Positions 33,075 through 41,992 of a DNA stretch of 64,000 nucleotides are shown one piece after another. Within the stretch, counting starts at the first letter, position 1; the number at the start of each line of letters is the position of its first letter. The notes under the pieces were generated by a model. The model was given only the letters and a program-made list of their open reading frames with translations, was not told where the DNA came from and searched no databases. This DNA comes from Pseudaquabacterium terrae (GTDB taxonomy: Bacteria > Pseudomonadota > Gammaproteobacteria > Burkholderiales > Burkholderiaceae_C): contig NZ_JABRWJ010000005.1 in NCBI RefSeq assembly GCF_013266755.1, positions 558,001-622,000 on the forward strand, in the 5' to 3' direction. A program made the position numbers and the translations under genes.

Positions 33075-34291
33075 AGATCGAGCTCGGGAACCTGCCCGCC
33101 GCGTGGCACCAGGAGTGGGTGAGCGGCGGTGCGATGTCGTTCGGAGGCGGCACGGTATTCCGCGACACGAGCACGAGCGTGGCTGCCAACTACTTGCTTC
33201 TCGGCACCTACATCACCTCGAAGGAGGAAGCATTCGAAGGCCGTGCAACCGGTAGCCGGCTCAGCGGCGGTGGAACGCTGACCGGCGTCCGTTTTACCTT
33301 TGGCGGCAAGAATGGCGAGCAGCATCTGCAGTACGCCGCCAGCGAATTCAGCGTTGTCGAGGCTCCGGGTTGGCTGACGACGACGAATCCCGACGAGACG
33401 ACGCTGTTCACCGGCCTGGGCCAGTTGTTAACCGGCAGCGACGGCGGCGCCGCCTTCATCTCGAGGTTCCTCGCCGGCAACGACACGCTCACCGGCAACC
33501 ACTTCGCCAATGCGCTCAACGGCGGCGCCGGCAACGACCGCCTCAGCGGCGGCGCGGGCGCCGACCGCATCGATGGCGGCGCGGGACAGGACACCTCGGT
33601 CTATCGCGAAATGCCGCGCGCCGACTACAACGTCTCCCGGCTCTCGAACGGCACCGTGCTCGTCGCGACGCGCGACGGCAGCGTCGATCGCAATGTCGGC
33701 ATCGAGTCGCTCGAATTCACCGATGCGACGACGGCGGCGCAGGCGCTGCCCTTCATGCCCTACCTCACCGACGTGCCGGCGAGTGCCGTGCAGGCGGTGT
33801 TCCGCTTCTACAACGCCCGCGACAAGGCCTACTTCTACACCACCAGCGTCGCCGAGCGCGACATGGTGATCCGCCAGTCCACCGACGCGTCATACACGCC
33901 CGCGGAACCGATGTGGCCGTACTTCTACCAGGGAGCCACGTTCGAGCAGGCCCACACCAGCTCGGGCTCGGTGCCGGTCTTCCGCTTCTACAACACCAAG
34001 ACCGGCCACCACTTCTTCACGACCTCGCCCGCCGAGCGCGACATGGTGCTGAAGGAGTCGACCGATCCGAACTACGGCAGCCCCGGCATGTGGCCCTTCA
34101 CCTACGAAGGCGAGGCCTTCCGGGCGTTCACCGATGCGAATCACCGCGACGCGGTGCCGGTGCACCGCTTCTACAGCGCGTCGCTCGACCGCCACTTCTT
34201 CACCGCCAGCGCGCAGGAAGCCGACGAGATCAAGCTGACCGGGCAGTGGAGCTACGAAGGCATCGGCTACTTCGGCGAATCGATGGCTTGA
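33071..34291 (+). CDS. RTX-like surface/secreted protein with DUF5648 repeats
   Basis: 406 residues, no N-terminal signal peptide. Around residues 135-175 are calcium-binding RTX nonapeptides (GGAGNDRLSGGAGADRIDGG). After a linker come three DUF5648-type repeats (about 245-400), each with the block VFRFYN followed by Y-F-T-T and SPAERDMV (VPVFRFYNTKTGHHFFTTSP, VPVHRFYSASLDRHFFTASA). RTX proteins commonly leave by type I secretion using a C-terminal signal (known); no transporter gene is adjacent. DUF5648 modules often occur in extracellular enzymes and adhesins. Translationally coupled to the zinc-ribbon membrane protein. Confidence 0.8.
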   Translation: MKIELGNLPAAWHQEWVSGGAMSFGGGTVFRDTSTSVAANYLLLGTYITSKEEAFEGRATGSRLSGGGTLTGVRFTFGGKNGEQHLQYAASEFSVVEAPGWLTTTNPDETTLFTGLGQLLTGSDGGAAFISRFLAGNDTLTGNHFANALNGGAGNDRLSGGAGADRIDGGAGQDTSVYREMPRADYNVSRLSNGTVLVATRDGSVDRNVGIESLEFTDATTAAQALPFMPYLTDVPASAVQAVFRFYNARDKAYFYTTSVAERDMVIRQSTDASYTPAEPMWPYFYQGATFEQAHTSSGSVPVFRFYNTKTGHHFFTTSPAERDMVLKESTDPNYGSPGMWPFTYEGEAFRAFTDANHRDAVPVHRFYSASLDRHFFTASAQEADEIKLTGQWSYEGIGYFGESMA

Positions 34292-34340
34292 CCAGGCGCG
34301 CCTCACCGACCGTCCACGCACACCGACCTGGGAACCGACC

Positions 34341-34730
34341 ATGACCCACCAAACCGCCCTGCTCCGCCGTGCCGGCCTGCTGTCTGCCGTCGCAGCGCTG
34401 CTGACGGGCTGTACGACGGTGAGCTACGACGGCCCCCGCCGCCCCGACAGCGAAGTCGCGACGCTGGAGTCCGAGCGAACCAGCATCGCGACCATCGACG
34501 GCGCGCGGGTGCCCTACAGCGGCGGCAACTTCGGTGTCTTCAAGCTGCTGCCGGGCACGCACGTGATCGGCGTGAACCTCAACGACAACAGCGCCTACAT
34601 GTCACGGCGCTATTCGACGGCACCGCTGCAGATCCGGTTCAAGTTCGAGCCGGGACGGACCTACGTGACGCGACCGGTGTATCGCAGCGACCAGTGGTCG
34701 CCGGAGATCGTGGAGAAAGCCGGGCGCTGA
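34341..34730 (+). CDS. Small lipoprotein
   Basis: 129 residues. The signal peptide LLSAVAALLTGCTT has lipobox LTGC. The mature part contains GNFGVFKLLPGTHVIGVNLN and a C-terminal TYVTRPVYRSDQWSPEIVEK, giving a beta-rich domain that resembles DUF2846-like or PEGA-like lipoproteins that bind envelope components. The family assignment is uncertain. The gene stands alone between the RTX gene and the convergent GST gene. Confidence 0.75.
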   Translation: MTHQTALLRRAGLLSAVAALLTGCTTVSYDGPRRPDSEVATLESERTSIATIDGARVPYSGGNFGVFKLLPGTHVIGVNLNDNSAYMSRRYSTAPLQIRFKFEPGRTYVTRPVYRSDQWSPEIVEKAGR

Positions 34731-34752
34731 AATCCGGGCGTCGCGGCGCACG

Positions 34753-35424
34753 CTAGTGCGCGAACGCGTACGGCCCGCCACGCTCCAGCGCGCGGCGGTA
34801 CGCCGGCCGCGCATGGATGCGCTCGAGGAAGGCCATCAGCCGCGGCCGGCTCGCATCGAGGCCGGCGCGCTGCGCGGCGGCCTCGACCGGGAAGCTCATC
34901 ATGATGTCGGCGCCGCTCAGCTCGGCGCCGGCAAACCACTCGCTGAGGCCGAGCTCGATCTCCATGAAATCGAGCTGGCGCTTCAGGTTCGGCCACACGG
35001 CCACGTCGAGCGCCTTCCTGCACACCGCCTTGATCACCGGCTTGACGATGAAGGGCATCGGCGAGCTCGCGATCTTGTCGAACACCAGCTTCATCAGCAG
35101 CGGCGGCATCGCCGAGCCTTCGGCAAAGTGCAGCCAGTAGCGATAACGCAGATGATCCGCGGTACCCGGCTTCGGGCACAGGCGGCGGTTGCCATGGCGT
35201 TCGAGCAGGTACTCCACGATCGCCCCGGTCTCGGCCACCGTGATGTCGCCATCGCTGATCACCGGCGACTTGCCCAGCGGGTGCACCGCACGCAATTCCG
35301 GTGGCGCCAGCATCGTCTTCGCATCGCGCTCGTAGTGCCGGATTTCGTAGGGCAGGCCGAGCTCCTCGAGCAGCCACAGCACGCGCTGAGAGCGCGAATG
35401 GTTCAGGTGGTGGACGGTGATCAT
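34753..35424 (-). CDS. Glutathione S-transferase
   Basis: 223 residues with the thioredoxin-like N-terminal domain (about 1-78) containing HHLNHSRSQRVLWLLEELGL and GKSPVISDGDITVAETGAIV (the cis-proline and ES/ET glutathione-binding region) and an all-helical C-terminal domain. A catalytic serine or tyrosine near residue 10-12 (S-R-S) is plausible. Typical cytosolic GST length. Its ATG overlaps the stop of the flavoprotein gene (ATGA at 35421-35424), so the two are co-transcribed. Likely roles are conjugation or isomerisation of electrophiles; substrate unknown. The stop codon sits in the loop of a small hairpin GCGCAC/GTGCGC (34746-34761). Confidence 0.9.
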   Translation of the reverse strand: MITVHHLNHSRSQRVLWLLEELGLPYEIRHYERDAKTMLAPPELRAVHPLGKSPVISDGDITVAETGAIVEYLLERHGNRRLCPKPGTADHLRYRYWLHFAEGSAMPPLLMKLVFDKIASSPMPFIVKPVIKAVCRKALDVAVWPNLKRQLDFMEIELGLSEWFAGAELSGADIMMSFPVEAAAQRAGLDASRPRLMAFLERIHARPAYRRALERGGPYAFAH

Positions 35425-36725
35425 CCGGATATTGTCTCTGCCCTGTCACGCCACCACGCCAGCACGCCGTCGCCGGCGACGTGGCCGCAGGCGAAGCAGG
35501 CGGTCAACAGGTAGCCGCCGGTCGGGGCCTCCCAGTCGAGCATCTCGCCGGCGCAGAAGACGCCGGGCAGGGCCGTCAGCATCAGCCGTTCGTCGAGCGC
35601 TTCGAGCCGCACGCCGCCGGCGGTGCTGATGGCCTCGTCCACCGGCCGCGGCGCCTTCAGCTCGATCGGCCAGTGCTTGAGCTCATTCGCCAGGGCTTGC
35701 GGGGCCTGCGCGACGCGCTCGGCAAGTGCCGCGGCGTCGTAGCGTTCGCGCAGCAGCGCGGCCTTGACGCCATCGAGCCCGGCCTGCTCGCGCAGGTGGT
35801 TCGGCAGCGAGCGTGCGCCGCGCCCATGGGCCAGCGCTTCGGCCAGGCGCTCGGCGCTGCGGCCGGGCAGCAGATCGAGGTGGATGGTCGCGCGGCCGTC
35901 GCGCGTGATGCGTTCGCGGATCGGCGCGGCGGCGGCATACACCAGGCTGCCTTCGATGCCGCCGGCGGTGATCACGAACTCGCCGGCGCGGTCGAAGTCG
36001 TCGAACTGCAGGCGCACCGATTTCATCGGCGCCCCGGCGAAGCGGCGCGAGAAGTAGTCGCTCCAGCCGACGTCGAAGCCGCAGTTCGCGGGCGCGAGCG
36101 GCGCCAGCGCGACACCACGGGCGGCGAGCCAGGGCCACCAGGCGCCATCGGAGCCGAGCCGCGGCCAGCTGGCGCCGCCGAGCGCGAGCACGACGGCATC
36201 GGCCTCGACGAGCTCCGCCCCCTGCGGCGTGTCGAAGCGCAGCCGCGTCGGCGGATCGTCGGCCTGCCAGCCGGTCCAGCGCTGCCGCATGTGCAAACGC
36301 AGCCCGGCCGCGCGCAGCCGGTGCAGCCAGGCGCGCAGCAGCGGCGCCGCCTTCATCTCGTGCGGAAACACCCGCCCCGAGCTGCCGACGAAGGTGCTGA
36401 CACCCAGCCCCGCCGCCCAATCGCGCAGCGCCTGCGGGCCCAGCACCTCGAGCCAGCGGGCGACGGCCGGCGCCCGTGGCCCATAACGCCCGATGAACGC
36501 GGGTGCCGGCTCGTTGTGGGTCAGGTTCAGGCCTCCCTTGCCGGCGAGCAGGAACTTGCGGCCGGCCGACGGCATCGCATCGTGCAGGCTCACCTGCGCA
36601 CCGCCGGCGAGCAGGCGCTCGGCGGCCATCAGGCCAGCCGGACCGGCACCGACGATCGCCACCCGCGGTGCGGCCTCCGGAGGGCTTGTAGGACAAGACG
36701 CCGTGCCGTTGTAGGAGGGATCCAT
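35421..36725 (-). CDS. BaiN/HI0933-like flavoprotein (NAD(P)/FAD-dependent oxidoreductase)
   Basis: 434 residues. The dinucleotide-binding motif is VAIVGAGPAGLMAAERLL (about 22-39), followed by AGRKFLLAGKGGLNLTHNEP, typical of HI0933/YhiN/BaiN proteins, and a C-terminal FAD-contacting block GVFCAGEMLDWEAPTGGYLL (about 390-410). Members reduce conjugated C=C bonds in bile acids or unknown substrates (known for BaiN). Cytoplasmic. The gene precedes the GST with a four-base overlap, suggesting a shared redox or detoxification unit. Start at the ATG at 36725; a short disordered leader is included. Confidence 0.88.
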   Translation of the reverse strand: MDPSYNGTASCPTSPPEAAPRVAIVGAGPAGLMAAERLLAGGAQVSLHDAMPSAGRKFLLAGKGGLNLTHNEPAPAFIGRYGPRAPAVARWLEVLGPQALRDWAAGLGVSTFVGSSGRVFPHEMKAAPLLRAWLHRLRAAGLRLHMRQRWTGWQADDPPTRLRFDTPQGAELVEADAVVLALGGASWPRLGSDGAWWPWLAARGVALAPLAPANCGFDVGWSDYFSRRFAGAPMKSVRLQFDDFDRAGEFVITAGGIEGSLVYAAAAPIRERITRDGRATIHLDLLPGRSAERLAEALAHGRGARSLPNHLREQAGLDGVKAALLRERYDAAALAERVAQAPQALANELKHWPIELKAPRPVDEAISTAGGVRLEALDERLMLTALPGVFCAGEMLDWEAPTGGYLLTACFACGHVAGDGVLAWWRDRAETISG

Positions 36726-36898
36726 CGGCGGCAGTCTATTCGCGCAAGCAATCGTTCACCATTGGTGACGATCGGTCAGCGATGCGTGGCTTTGAGACAT
36801 GAGGCCCCCGCGGCTGCCGCGCGGCGTCAGACTGTGGGCGCGGCATGGCCTGCGGGGCCTGTCCAAGAAACACCCCATCGCATTCCAAGGAGCAAACG

Positions 36899-37567
36899 AT
36901 GACACGCAAGACCCTCTGGCAATTGAGCGCGATCGCCGCGGCCGCCACCGTCATGGGCATCGCCCAGGCACAGTCCGACAACAGCGTCGCTGCCAACGAA
37001 GTGATCGTCGAGCAGCGTGTCGCCACCGAGGCGAAGGAGATGGCCGCCGAGCCGGTGATGACGCCCGAGCAGGCCGCGACCTACGCAACGACCGAAGCGA
37101 CGACGACGAGCCCGTCGATCACCGAGACGACGATCACCACGACCACGACGACGACGACGTCGGTTCCGCAGAGCACCACCATCGTCGTGGTGCCGACCCA
37201 GGTCGACCATGTCGTGGTCGCCGCCAAGGCCTGGGCGGCCGTCGAGGCTGAGCCCACCACCCGCGAGGAAGTGGTCTCCGAGGCCGTCTACGCGAACAAG
37301 AACGGCTTGATCCCGCGCGGCGAAATGAACGCCGCCAACGAAGACAAGGGCACGATCTACCTCGAGATGGGCGACCAGGCCCGCCATGAACGCTCGACCA
37401 AGCAGTACTACGCCAAGGTCGATTCCCGCCACCAGCAGTTTGCTGCCGCCGAGCAGGAGCGCCTGAACCAGCTGGCCCTGCAGGAACAGCAGCGCCAGCA
37501 GGCCTTGGCCGCTGAACAAGCGCAGCAACAGCAGCAGTTGGCACAGCAGGAACAACCGAAGCAGTGA
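36899..37567 (+). CDS. Secreted low-complexity protein (Thr- and Gln-rich)
   Basis: 222 residues from the ATG at 36899, preceded by AAGGAG. A signal peptide (about 1-25: LWQLSAIAAAATVMGIAQAQ) is followed by a Thr/Ser tract (about 65-92, about eight consecutive Thr from ACC/ACG codons), a more ordered middle (VVVAAKAWAAVEAEPTTREE, LIPRGEMNAANEDKGTIYLE) and a Gln/Glu-rich coiled-coil tail (about 180-222). The middle block RGEMNAAN... resembles DUF4148-like periplasmic proteins of Burkholderiales, an uncertain match. A strong intrinsic terminator follows at 37606-37641. Confidence 0.75.
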   Translation: MTRKTLWQLSAIAAAATVMGIAQAQSDNSVAANEVIVEQRVATEAKEMAAEPVMTPEQAATYATTEATTTSPSITETTITTTTTTTTSVPQSTTIVVVPTQVDHVVVAAKAWAAVEAEPTTREEVVSEAVYANKNGLIPRGEMNAANEDKGTIYLEMGDQARHERSTKQYYAKVDSRHQQFAAAEQERLNQLALQEQQRQQALAAEQAQQQQQLAQQEQPKQ

Positions 37568-37605
37568 CCGACGGGCCGCGCTGGGCGGCCCTCGTGTCGA
37601 CCCCG

Positions 37606-37641
37606 GAAGCGGGCGCCTCGAGCGGCGCCCGCTTCTCTTTT
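37606..37641 (+). terminator. Rho-independent terminator
   Basis: Perfect 12-bp arms GAAGCGGGCGCC/GGCGCCCGCTTC with a 6-nt loop, followed by TCTTTT. It ends the Thr/Gln-rich protein transcript and stops reading into the opposing urt operon. Confidence 0.85.
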
Positions 37642-37655
37642 GTGCCGCCGGTTTT

Positions 37656-38348
37656 CTAGACCGACACCAGCTGGCGCACGCCGTCGGCCGCCATCGCGCT
37701 GCCGCGGCCGCGGCGCACGATCTCGCCGCGCTCCATCACCAGGTACTGGTCGGCCAGCTCGGCGGCGAAGTCGTAGTACTGCTCGACCAGCACGATGGCC
37801 ATCGTGCCGCGATCGGCGAGCATGCGGATGACGCGGCCGATGTCCTTGATGATGCTCGGCTGGATGCCTTCGGTCGGCTCGTCGAGGATCAGCAGCTTCG
37901 GCCCCGCGGCCAGCGCGCGGGCAATCGCCAGCTGCTGCTGCTGCCCGCCGGACAGGTCGCCGCCGCGGCGGCCGATCATGCTCTTCAACACCGGGAAGAG
38001 CTCGAACAGCTCGGCCGGGATCGCCGTGCCGCCGGGCTTGACTGCCAGGCCCATGCGCAGGTTTTCCTCGACGGTCAGCCGCGAGAAGATTTCGCGCCCC
38101 TGTGGCACGTAGCCGATGCCACGGCGCACGCGCTCGTAGCTGGTGGCCTTGGTGATGTCGGCACCGTCGAGCTGCACCGTGCCGGTCTTCACCGGCACCA
38201 CGCCCATCAGACTCTTCAGCAGCGTCGTCTTGCCGACGCCGTTGCGGCCGAGGATCACCGTCACCTCGCCCTGCTTCGCCTCGAAGCCGAGGTTGCGCAG
38301 GATGTGGCTGCCGCCGTAGTACTGGTTGAGGCTGTCGACTTTGAGCAT
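37656..38348 (-). CDS. urtE: Urea ABC transporter ATP-binding protein UrtE
   Basis: 230 residues, LivF-like ATPase. Walker A is LGRNGVGKTTLLKS (about 33-46), the signature is DLSGGQQQQLAIARAL, Walker B is LLILDEPTEG, with H-loop LVEQYYDF. It is the fifth gene of the leftward urtABCDE operon and drives urea import with UrtD. In the five-gene unit genes are separated by 4-nt overlaps or short gaps. Length and motif set are normal. Confidence 0.95.
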   Translation of the reverse strand: MLKVDSLNQYYGGSHILRNLGFEAKQGEVTVILGRNGVGKTTLLKSLMGVVPVKTGTVQLDGADITKATSYERVRRGIGYVPQGREIFSRLTVEENLRMGLAVKPGGTAIPAELFELFPVLKSMIGRRGGDLSGGQQQQLAIARALAAGPKLLILDEPTEGIQPSIIKDIGRVIRMLADRGTMAIVLVEQYYDFAAELADQYLVMERGEIVRRGRGSAMAADGVRQLVSV

Positions 38349-38352
38349 ATGT

Positions 38353-39237
38353 TCAGCGCCCCAAATACACCTCGACGACCTTGTCGTTGGCCTGCACCTC
38401 GGACAGCAGCCCCTCGGCCAGCACGCTGCCTTCGTGCAACACCGTGACCTGCTTGCGGCCTTCGGTCAGCTGCTCGACGAACTTCATGTCGTGCTCGACG
38501 ACGACCAGCGAGTGCTTGCCCTCGAGCGACAGGAAGAGCTCCGCCGTGCGCTCGGTCTCCTCGTCGGTCATGCCGGCCACCGGCTCGTCGAGCAGCAGCA
38601 GCTTCGGCTCCTGCATCAGCAGCATGCCGATCTCCAGCCACTGCTTCTGGCCGTGCGACAGCAGGCCCGCGGTGCGCTGCGCTTCGGGCAGCAGGTGGAT
38701 GGTTTGCAGCACCTCGCCGATGTGGTCGAGCTGCGTACCGGTGAGGCGCGAGAACAGCGACGCGCGCACGCGCCGGTCGGCGGCGAGTGCGAGCTCGAGG
38801 TTCTCGAACACCGACAGCTCCTCGTAGACCGTCGGCTTCTGGAACTTGCGGCCGATGCCGATCTGCGCGATCTCGGGCTCGGACAGGCGCAGCAGGTCGA
38901 TCGTCGAGCCGAAGTGGGCGCGGCCGCTGTCGGGCCGCGTCTTGCCGGTGATGCAGTCCATCATCGTCGTCTTGCCGGCGCCGTTCGGCCCGATGATGCA
39001 GCGCAGCTCGCCGACGTTGACCGCCAAGGTCAGCGCATTCAGCGCCTTGAAGCCATCGAAGCTGACGGTGATGTCGTCGAGGTACAGCGCGACACCGTGC
39101 GTGAAGTCGGGCTCACCGAGCTTGGCGACGCGGCTGAACGAAGCCTGGCGGCCGCCGCTTTCGGTCGCGATGGCCGCTCTTTTGGCGGCATAGGCTTCGC
39201 GGCGCCGCGCGCCCTCCTCCATCAGGTCCGGGGTCAT
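38353..39237 (-). CDS. urtD: Urea ABC transporter ATP-binding protein UrtD
   Basis: 294 residues from the ATG at 39237, the ATGA overlap with urtC deciding the start. LivG-like: Walker A is CIIGPNGAGKTTMMDCITGK, signature GLLSHGQKQWLEIG (LSHGQ, as usual for UrtD), Walker B LLLLDEPVAGM, with VVVEHDMKFV as H-loop. An N-terminal extension of about 45 residues (EEGARRREAYAAKRAAIATE) precedes the ATPase core. Works with UrtE beneath the UrtBC channel. Confidence 0.95.
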   Translation of the reverse strand: MTPDLMEEGARRREAYAAKRAAIATESGGRQASFSRVAKLGEPDFTHGVALYLDDITVSFDGFKALNALTLAVNVGELRCIIGPNGAGKTTMMDCITGKTRPDSGRAHFGSTIDLLRLSEPEIAQIGIGRKFQKPTVYEELSVFENLELALAADRRVRASLFSRLTGTQLDHIGEVLQTIHLLPEAQRTAGLLSHGQKQWLEIGMLLMQEPKLLLLDEPVAGMTDEETERTAELFLSLEGKHSLVVVEHDMKFVEQLTEGRKQVTVLHEGSVLAEGLLSEVQANDKVVEVYLGR

Positions 39238-40361
39238 GACCGCCGCTCCTTCACCCGCCGGAACAGCCCGACGATCCCGTTCGGCAGGAACAGCGTCACC
39301 GCGATGAACAAGGCGCCGAGGAAATACAGCCAGAATTCCGGGAACGCCACCGTGAACCAGCTCTTCGCGCCGTTGACGAAGAAGGCGCCGACGATCGGCC
39401 CGATCAGCGTCGCGCGGCCGCCGACCGCCGCCCAGATCGCGATCTCGATCGACGCGGCCGGGCTCATCTCGCTCGGGTTGATGATGCCGACCTGCGGCAC
39501 GTACAGCGCGCCGGCGATCGCGCACATCACCGCCGACAGCGTCCAGATGCTCAGCTTGTAGGCCAGCGGCGAATAACCCGAGAACATCACCCGCGTCTCG
39601 GCATCGCGGATCGCCTGCAGCACGCGACCGTACTTGCTGTTGACGATGGCGCGCGCCATCAGGAAGAAGCCGACCAGCGTCAATCCGCTGATGCCGAACA
39701 GCAGCACGCGCATGCCGGAGGTGGCGACCGGCACGTCGAGGAGGCGCTTGAAGTCGGTGAAGCCGTTGTTGCCGCCGAAGCCGGTCTCGTTGCGGAAGAA
39801 CAGCAGCATCGCGGCGAAGGTCATCGCCTGCGTGATGATCGAGAAGTACACGCCCTTGATGCGCGAGCGGAACGCGAACCAGCCGAAGACGAAGGCCAGT
39901 GCCCCCGGCACCAGCACGATCAGCAGCATCTGTGCGATGAACGAATCGGACAGCGCCCAGTGCCACGGCAGCGCCTTCCAGTTCAGGAACACCATGAAGT
40001 CCGGCAGGTCGCTCTGGTAGTTGCCGTCGCGGCCGATCTGGCGCATCAGGTACATGCCCATGCCGTAGCCGCCGAGCGCGAAGAACAGGCCATGGCCGAG
40101 CGACAGGATCCCCGTGTAGCCCCAGATCAGGTCCATCGCCAGCGCGCAGATCGCGTAGCAGAGGATCTTGCCGGCGAGCGTGACCCAGTAGTCGCTCAAG
40201 TGAAAGGCGCTGTCGGGCGGCACCGCCAGGCTGAGCAGCGGCACCAGCACGGTGATCACCGCGACGGCCACCGCCACCGCCGACCAGCCGGCGGGGCCGA
40301 GCAGCAGACCGCGCTTCTGCTGCAGCGTGACACCCAGGGGAAGGTCCGGAATCTTCATCAC
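39234..40361 (-). CDS. urtC: Urea ABC transporter permease UrtC
   Basis: 375 residues, LivM-like inner-membrane permease with about ten hydrophobic segments. The block LIWGYTGILSLGHGLFFALG (about 79-98) is the branched-chain-permease signature, and NKY-like cytoplasmic loops such as GRVLQAIRDAETRVMFSGYS mark the ATPase-coupling region. It overlaps urtB and urtD by four bases each. Forms the channel with UrtB. Confidence 0.95.
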   Translation of the reverse strand: MMKIPDLPLGVTLQQKRGLLLGPAGWSAVAVAVAVITVLVPLLSLAVPPDSAFHLSDYWVTLAGKILCYAICALAMDLIWGYTGILSLGHGLFFALGGYGMGMYLMRQIGRDGNYQSDLPDFMVFLNWKALPWHWALSDSFIAQMLLIVLVPGALAFVFGWFAFRSRIKGVYFSIITQAMTFAAMLLFFRNETGFGGNNGFTDFKRLLDVPVATSGMRVLLFGISGLTLVGFFLMARAIVNSKYGRVLQAIRDAETRVMFSGYSPLAYKLSIWTLSAVMCAIAGALYVPQVGIINPSEMSPAASIEIAIWAAVGGRATLIGPIVGAFFVNGAKSWFTVAFPEFWLYFLGALFIAVTLFLPNGIVGLFRRVKERRS

Positions 40362-41989
40362 GCTTCGGCGCTCCGGCCCTTGACCGCGAAGAGCCCCTGC
40401 GGCCGCTTCTGGATGAACACGACGATGAAGACCAGCACCATGATCTTGGCCAGCACCGCGCCGGCCCAGCCTTCGAGCAGCTTGTTCAGAACTCCCAGGC
40501 CCAAGGCCGCGTAGACCGTGCCGGCCAGTTGGCCGACACCGCCGAGCACGACGACCATGAACGAGTCGACGATGTAGCCCTGGCCGAGATCGGGCCCGAC
40601 GTTGCCGACCTGGCTCAGCGCGCAGCCGGCCAGCCCGGCGATGCCGGCGCCGAGCGAGAACGCCAGCATGTCGATGCGCGCGGTGTCGACGCCGACGCAG
40701 GCGGCCATGCGGCGGTTCTGCGTCACGCCGCGCACGAAGAGGCCGAGCCGCGTGCGCCCGATCAGCACGGCCATGCCGATCAGCACCGCCGCCGCGAAGA
40801 CGAGGATCGCGATGCGGTTGTACGGCAGCACCAGGTTCGGCAGCACCTGCACGCCGCCCGACATCCAGGCCGGGTTCTCGACACCGACGTTCTGCGCACC
40901 GAACACCGAACGCACCGCCTGCATCAGCACCAGGCTGATGCCCCAGGTGGCCAGCAGCGTCTCGAGCGGCCGGCCGTAGAGCCAGCGGATCACGCTGCGC
41001 TCGAGCACCGCGCCGACCAGCGCCGAGCTGAGAAAGGCCACCGGAATCGCCACCAGCACGTACCAGTCGAAAGCCCCCGGCAGGTACTGGCGAAAGAGGT
41101 TCTGCACGACGTAGGTCGCATAGGCGCCGATCATCATCAGCTCGCCGTGCGCCATGTTGATGACGCCCATCAGGCCGTAGGTGATCGCCAGGCCGAGCGC
41201 CACCAGCAGCAGGATCGAGCCCAGGCTCGCACCGGTGAACAGCACGCCCAGGCGCTCGCCCCAGGCGAGCTGGCCTTGCACGCTGTCGAGCGCGCCCTGG
41301 ATGGCCGCTTTCACGGCCGGATCACTTTCGGCGTTGAGCCGTTCGAGCAGCAGCGAGCGCGTCGCTGGCTGGCTGTTGCCGGACAGCGCCTTCGCCGCGG
41401 CGATGCGCTTGGTGGCATCGTCCGACGAGATCAGCACCGCCGCGCGCAACAGCGTGAGCTGCGCCTTCAATGCCGCATCGGTCTCCGCGGACAGCGCCTT
41501 CTCGATCAGCGGCAGTTTGCCTTCGTCGGCCTGGTCCTTCAGGTCGGCGATGGCCTTCGACCGCGCCGCCAGATCGGGCGACACCAGTCCCAGCGCCGCG
41601 ACCGCGGCTTCGAGCTCGCGGCGCATGCGGTTGTTGTTGACGACGTCCTCGGCATCGGCCGGCAGCGTTGCCGCCGCGCCGCTCGCCGCCTCGACCGCCT
41701 TGCCGTCCTTGACGATGAAGGCCTTGCCGCCTGCCGTCTTCACCGCATCGTCGAGCAGCGCGTGCACGAACGGCACCAGCGCCGGATCGCCCGCCGCAAT
41801 CGCCTCGTTCAACGCCGCGATGCGCTCGTCGCTGTCGCCCGCGGCGATGCGGCCGGCCAGTTCGGGCGTCAGCGCAAAAGCCTGCGGCACGGCAGCAAGC
41901 CATGCCAGCAGGCAAAACACGAAAGGCAGCACACGTGCGAACAAATCAAGTCCCCAACGACGGCGCGGCCACGTGGCCGCGCCTTTCAT
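40358..41989 (-). CDS. urtB: Urea ABC transporter permease UrtB
   Basis: 543 residues. A signal peptide (VLPFVFCLLAWLAAVPQAFA) and a helical periplasmic domain of about 200 residues, typical of UrtB but absent from LivH, precede the LivH-like membrane domain (about 240-535: LVALGLAITYGLMGVINMAH, GELMMIGAYATYVVQNLF). Second gene of the operon, 3 nt after urtA. The periplasmic domain may assist contact with the UrtA binding protein (inference). Confidence 0.95.
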   Translation of the reverse strand: MKGAATWPRRRWGLDLFARVLPFVFCLLAWLAAVPQAFALTPELAGRIAAGDSDERIAALNEAIAAGDPALVPFVHALLDDAVKTAGGKAFIVKDGKAVEAASGAAATLPADAEDVVNNNRMRRELEAAVAALGLVSPDLAARSKAIADLKDQADEGKLPLIEKALSAETDAALKAQLTLLRAAVLISSDDATKRIAAAKALSGNSQPATRSLLLERLNAESDPAVKAAIQGALDSVQGQLAWGERLGVLFTGASLGSILLLVALGLAITYGLMGVINMAHGELMMIGAYATYVVQNLFRQYLPGAFDWYVLVAIPVAFLSSALVGAVLERSVIRWLYGRPLETLLATWGISLVLMQAVRSVFGAQNVGVENPAWMSGGVQVLPNLVLPYNRIAILVFAAAVLIGMAVLIGRTRLGLFVRGVTQNRRMAACVGVDTARIDMLAFSLGAGIAGLAGCALSQVGNVGPDLGQGYIVDSFMVVVLGGVGQLAGTVYAALGLGVLNKLLEGWAGAVLAKIMVLVFIVVFIQKRPQGLFAVKGRSAEA

Positions 41990-41992
41990 CCA

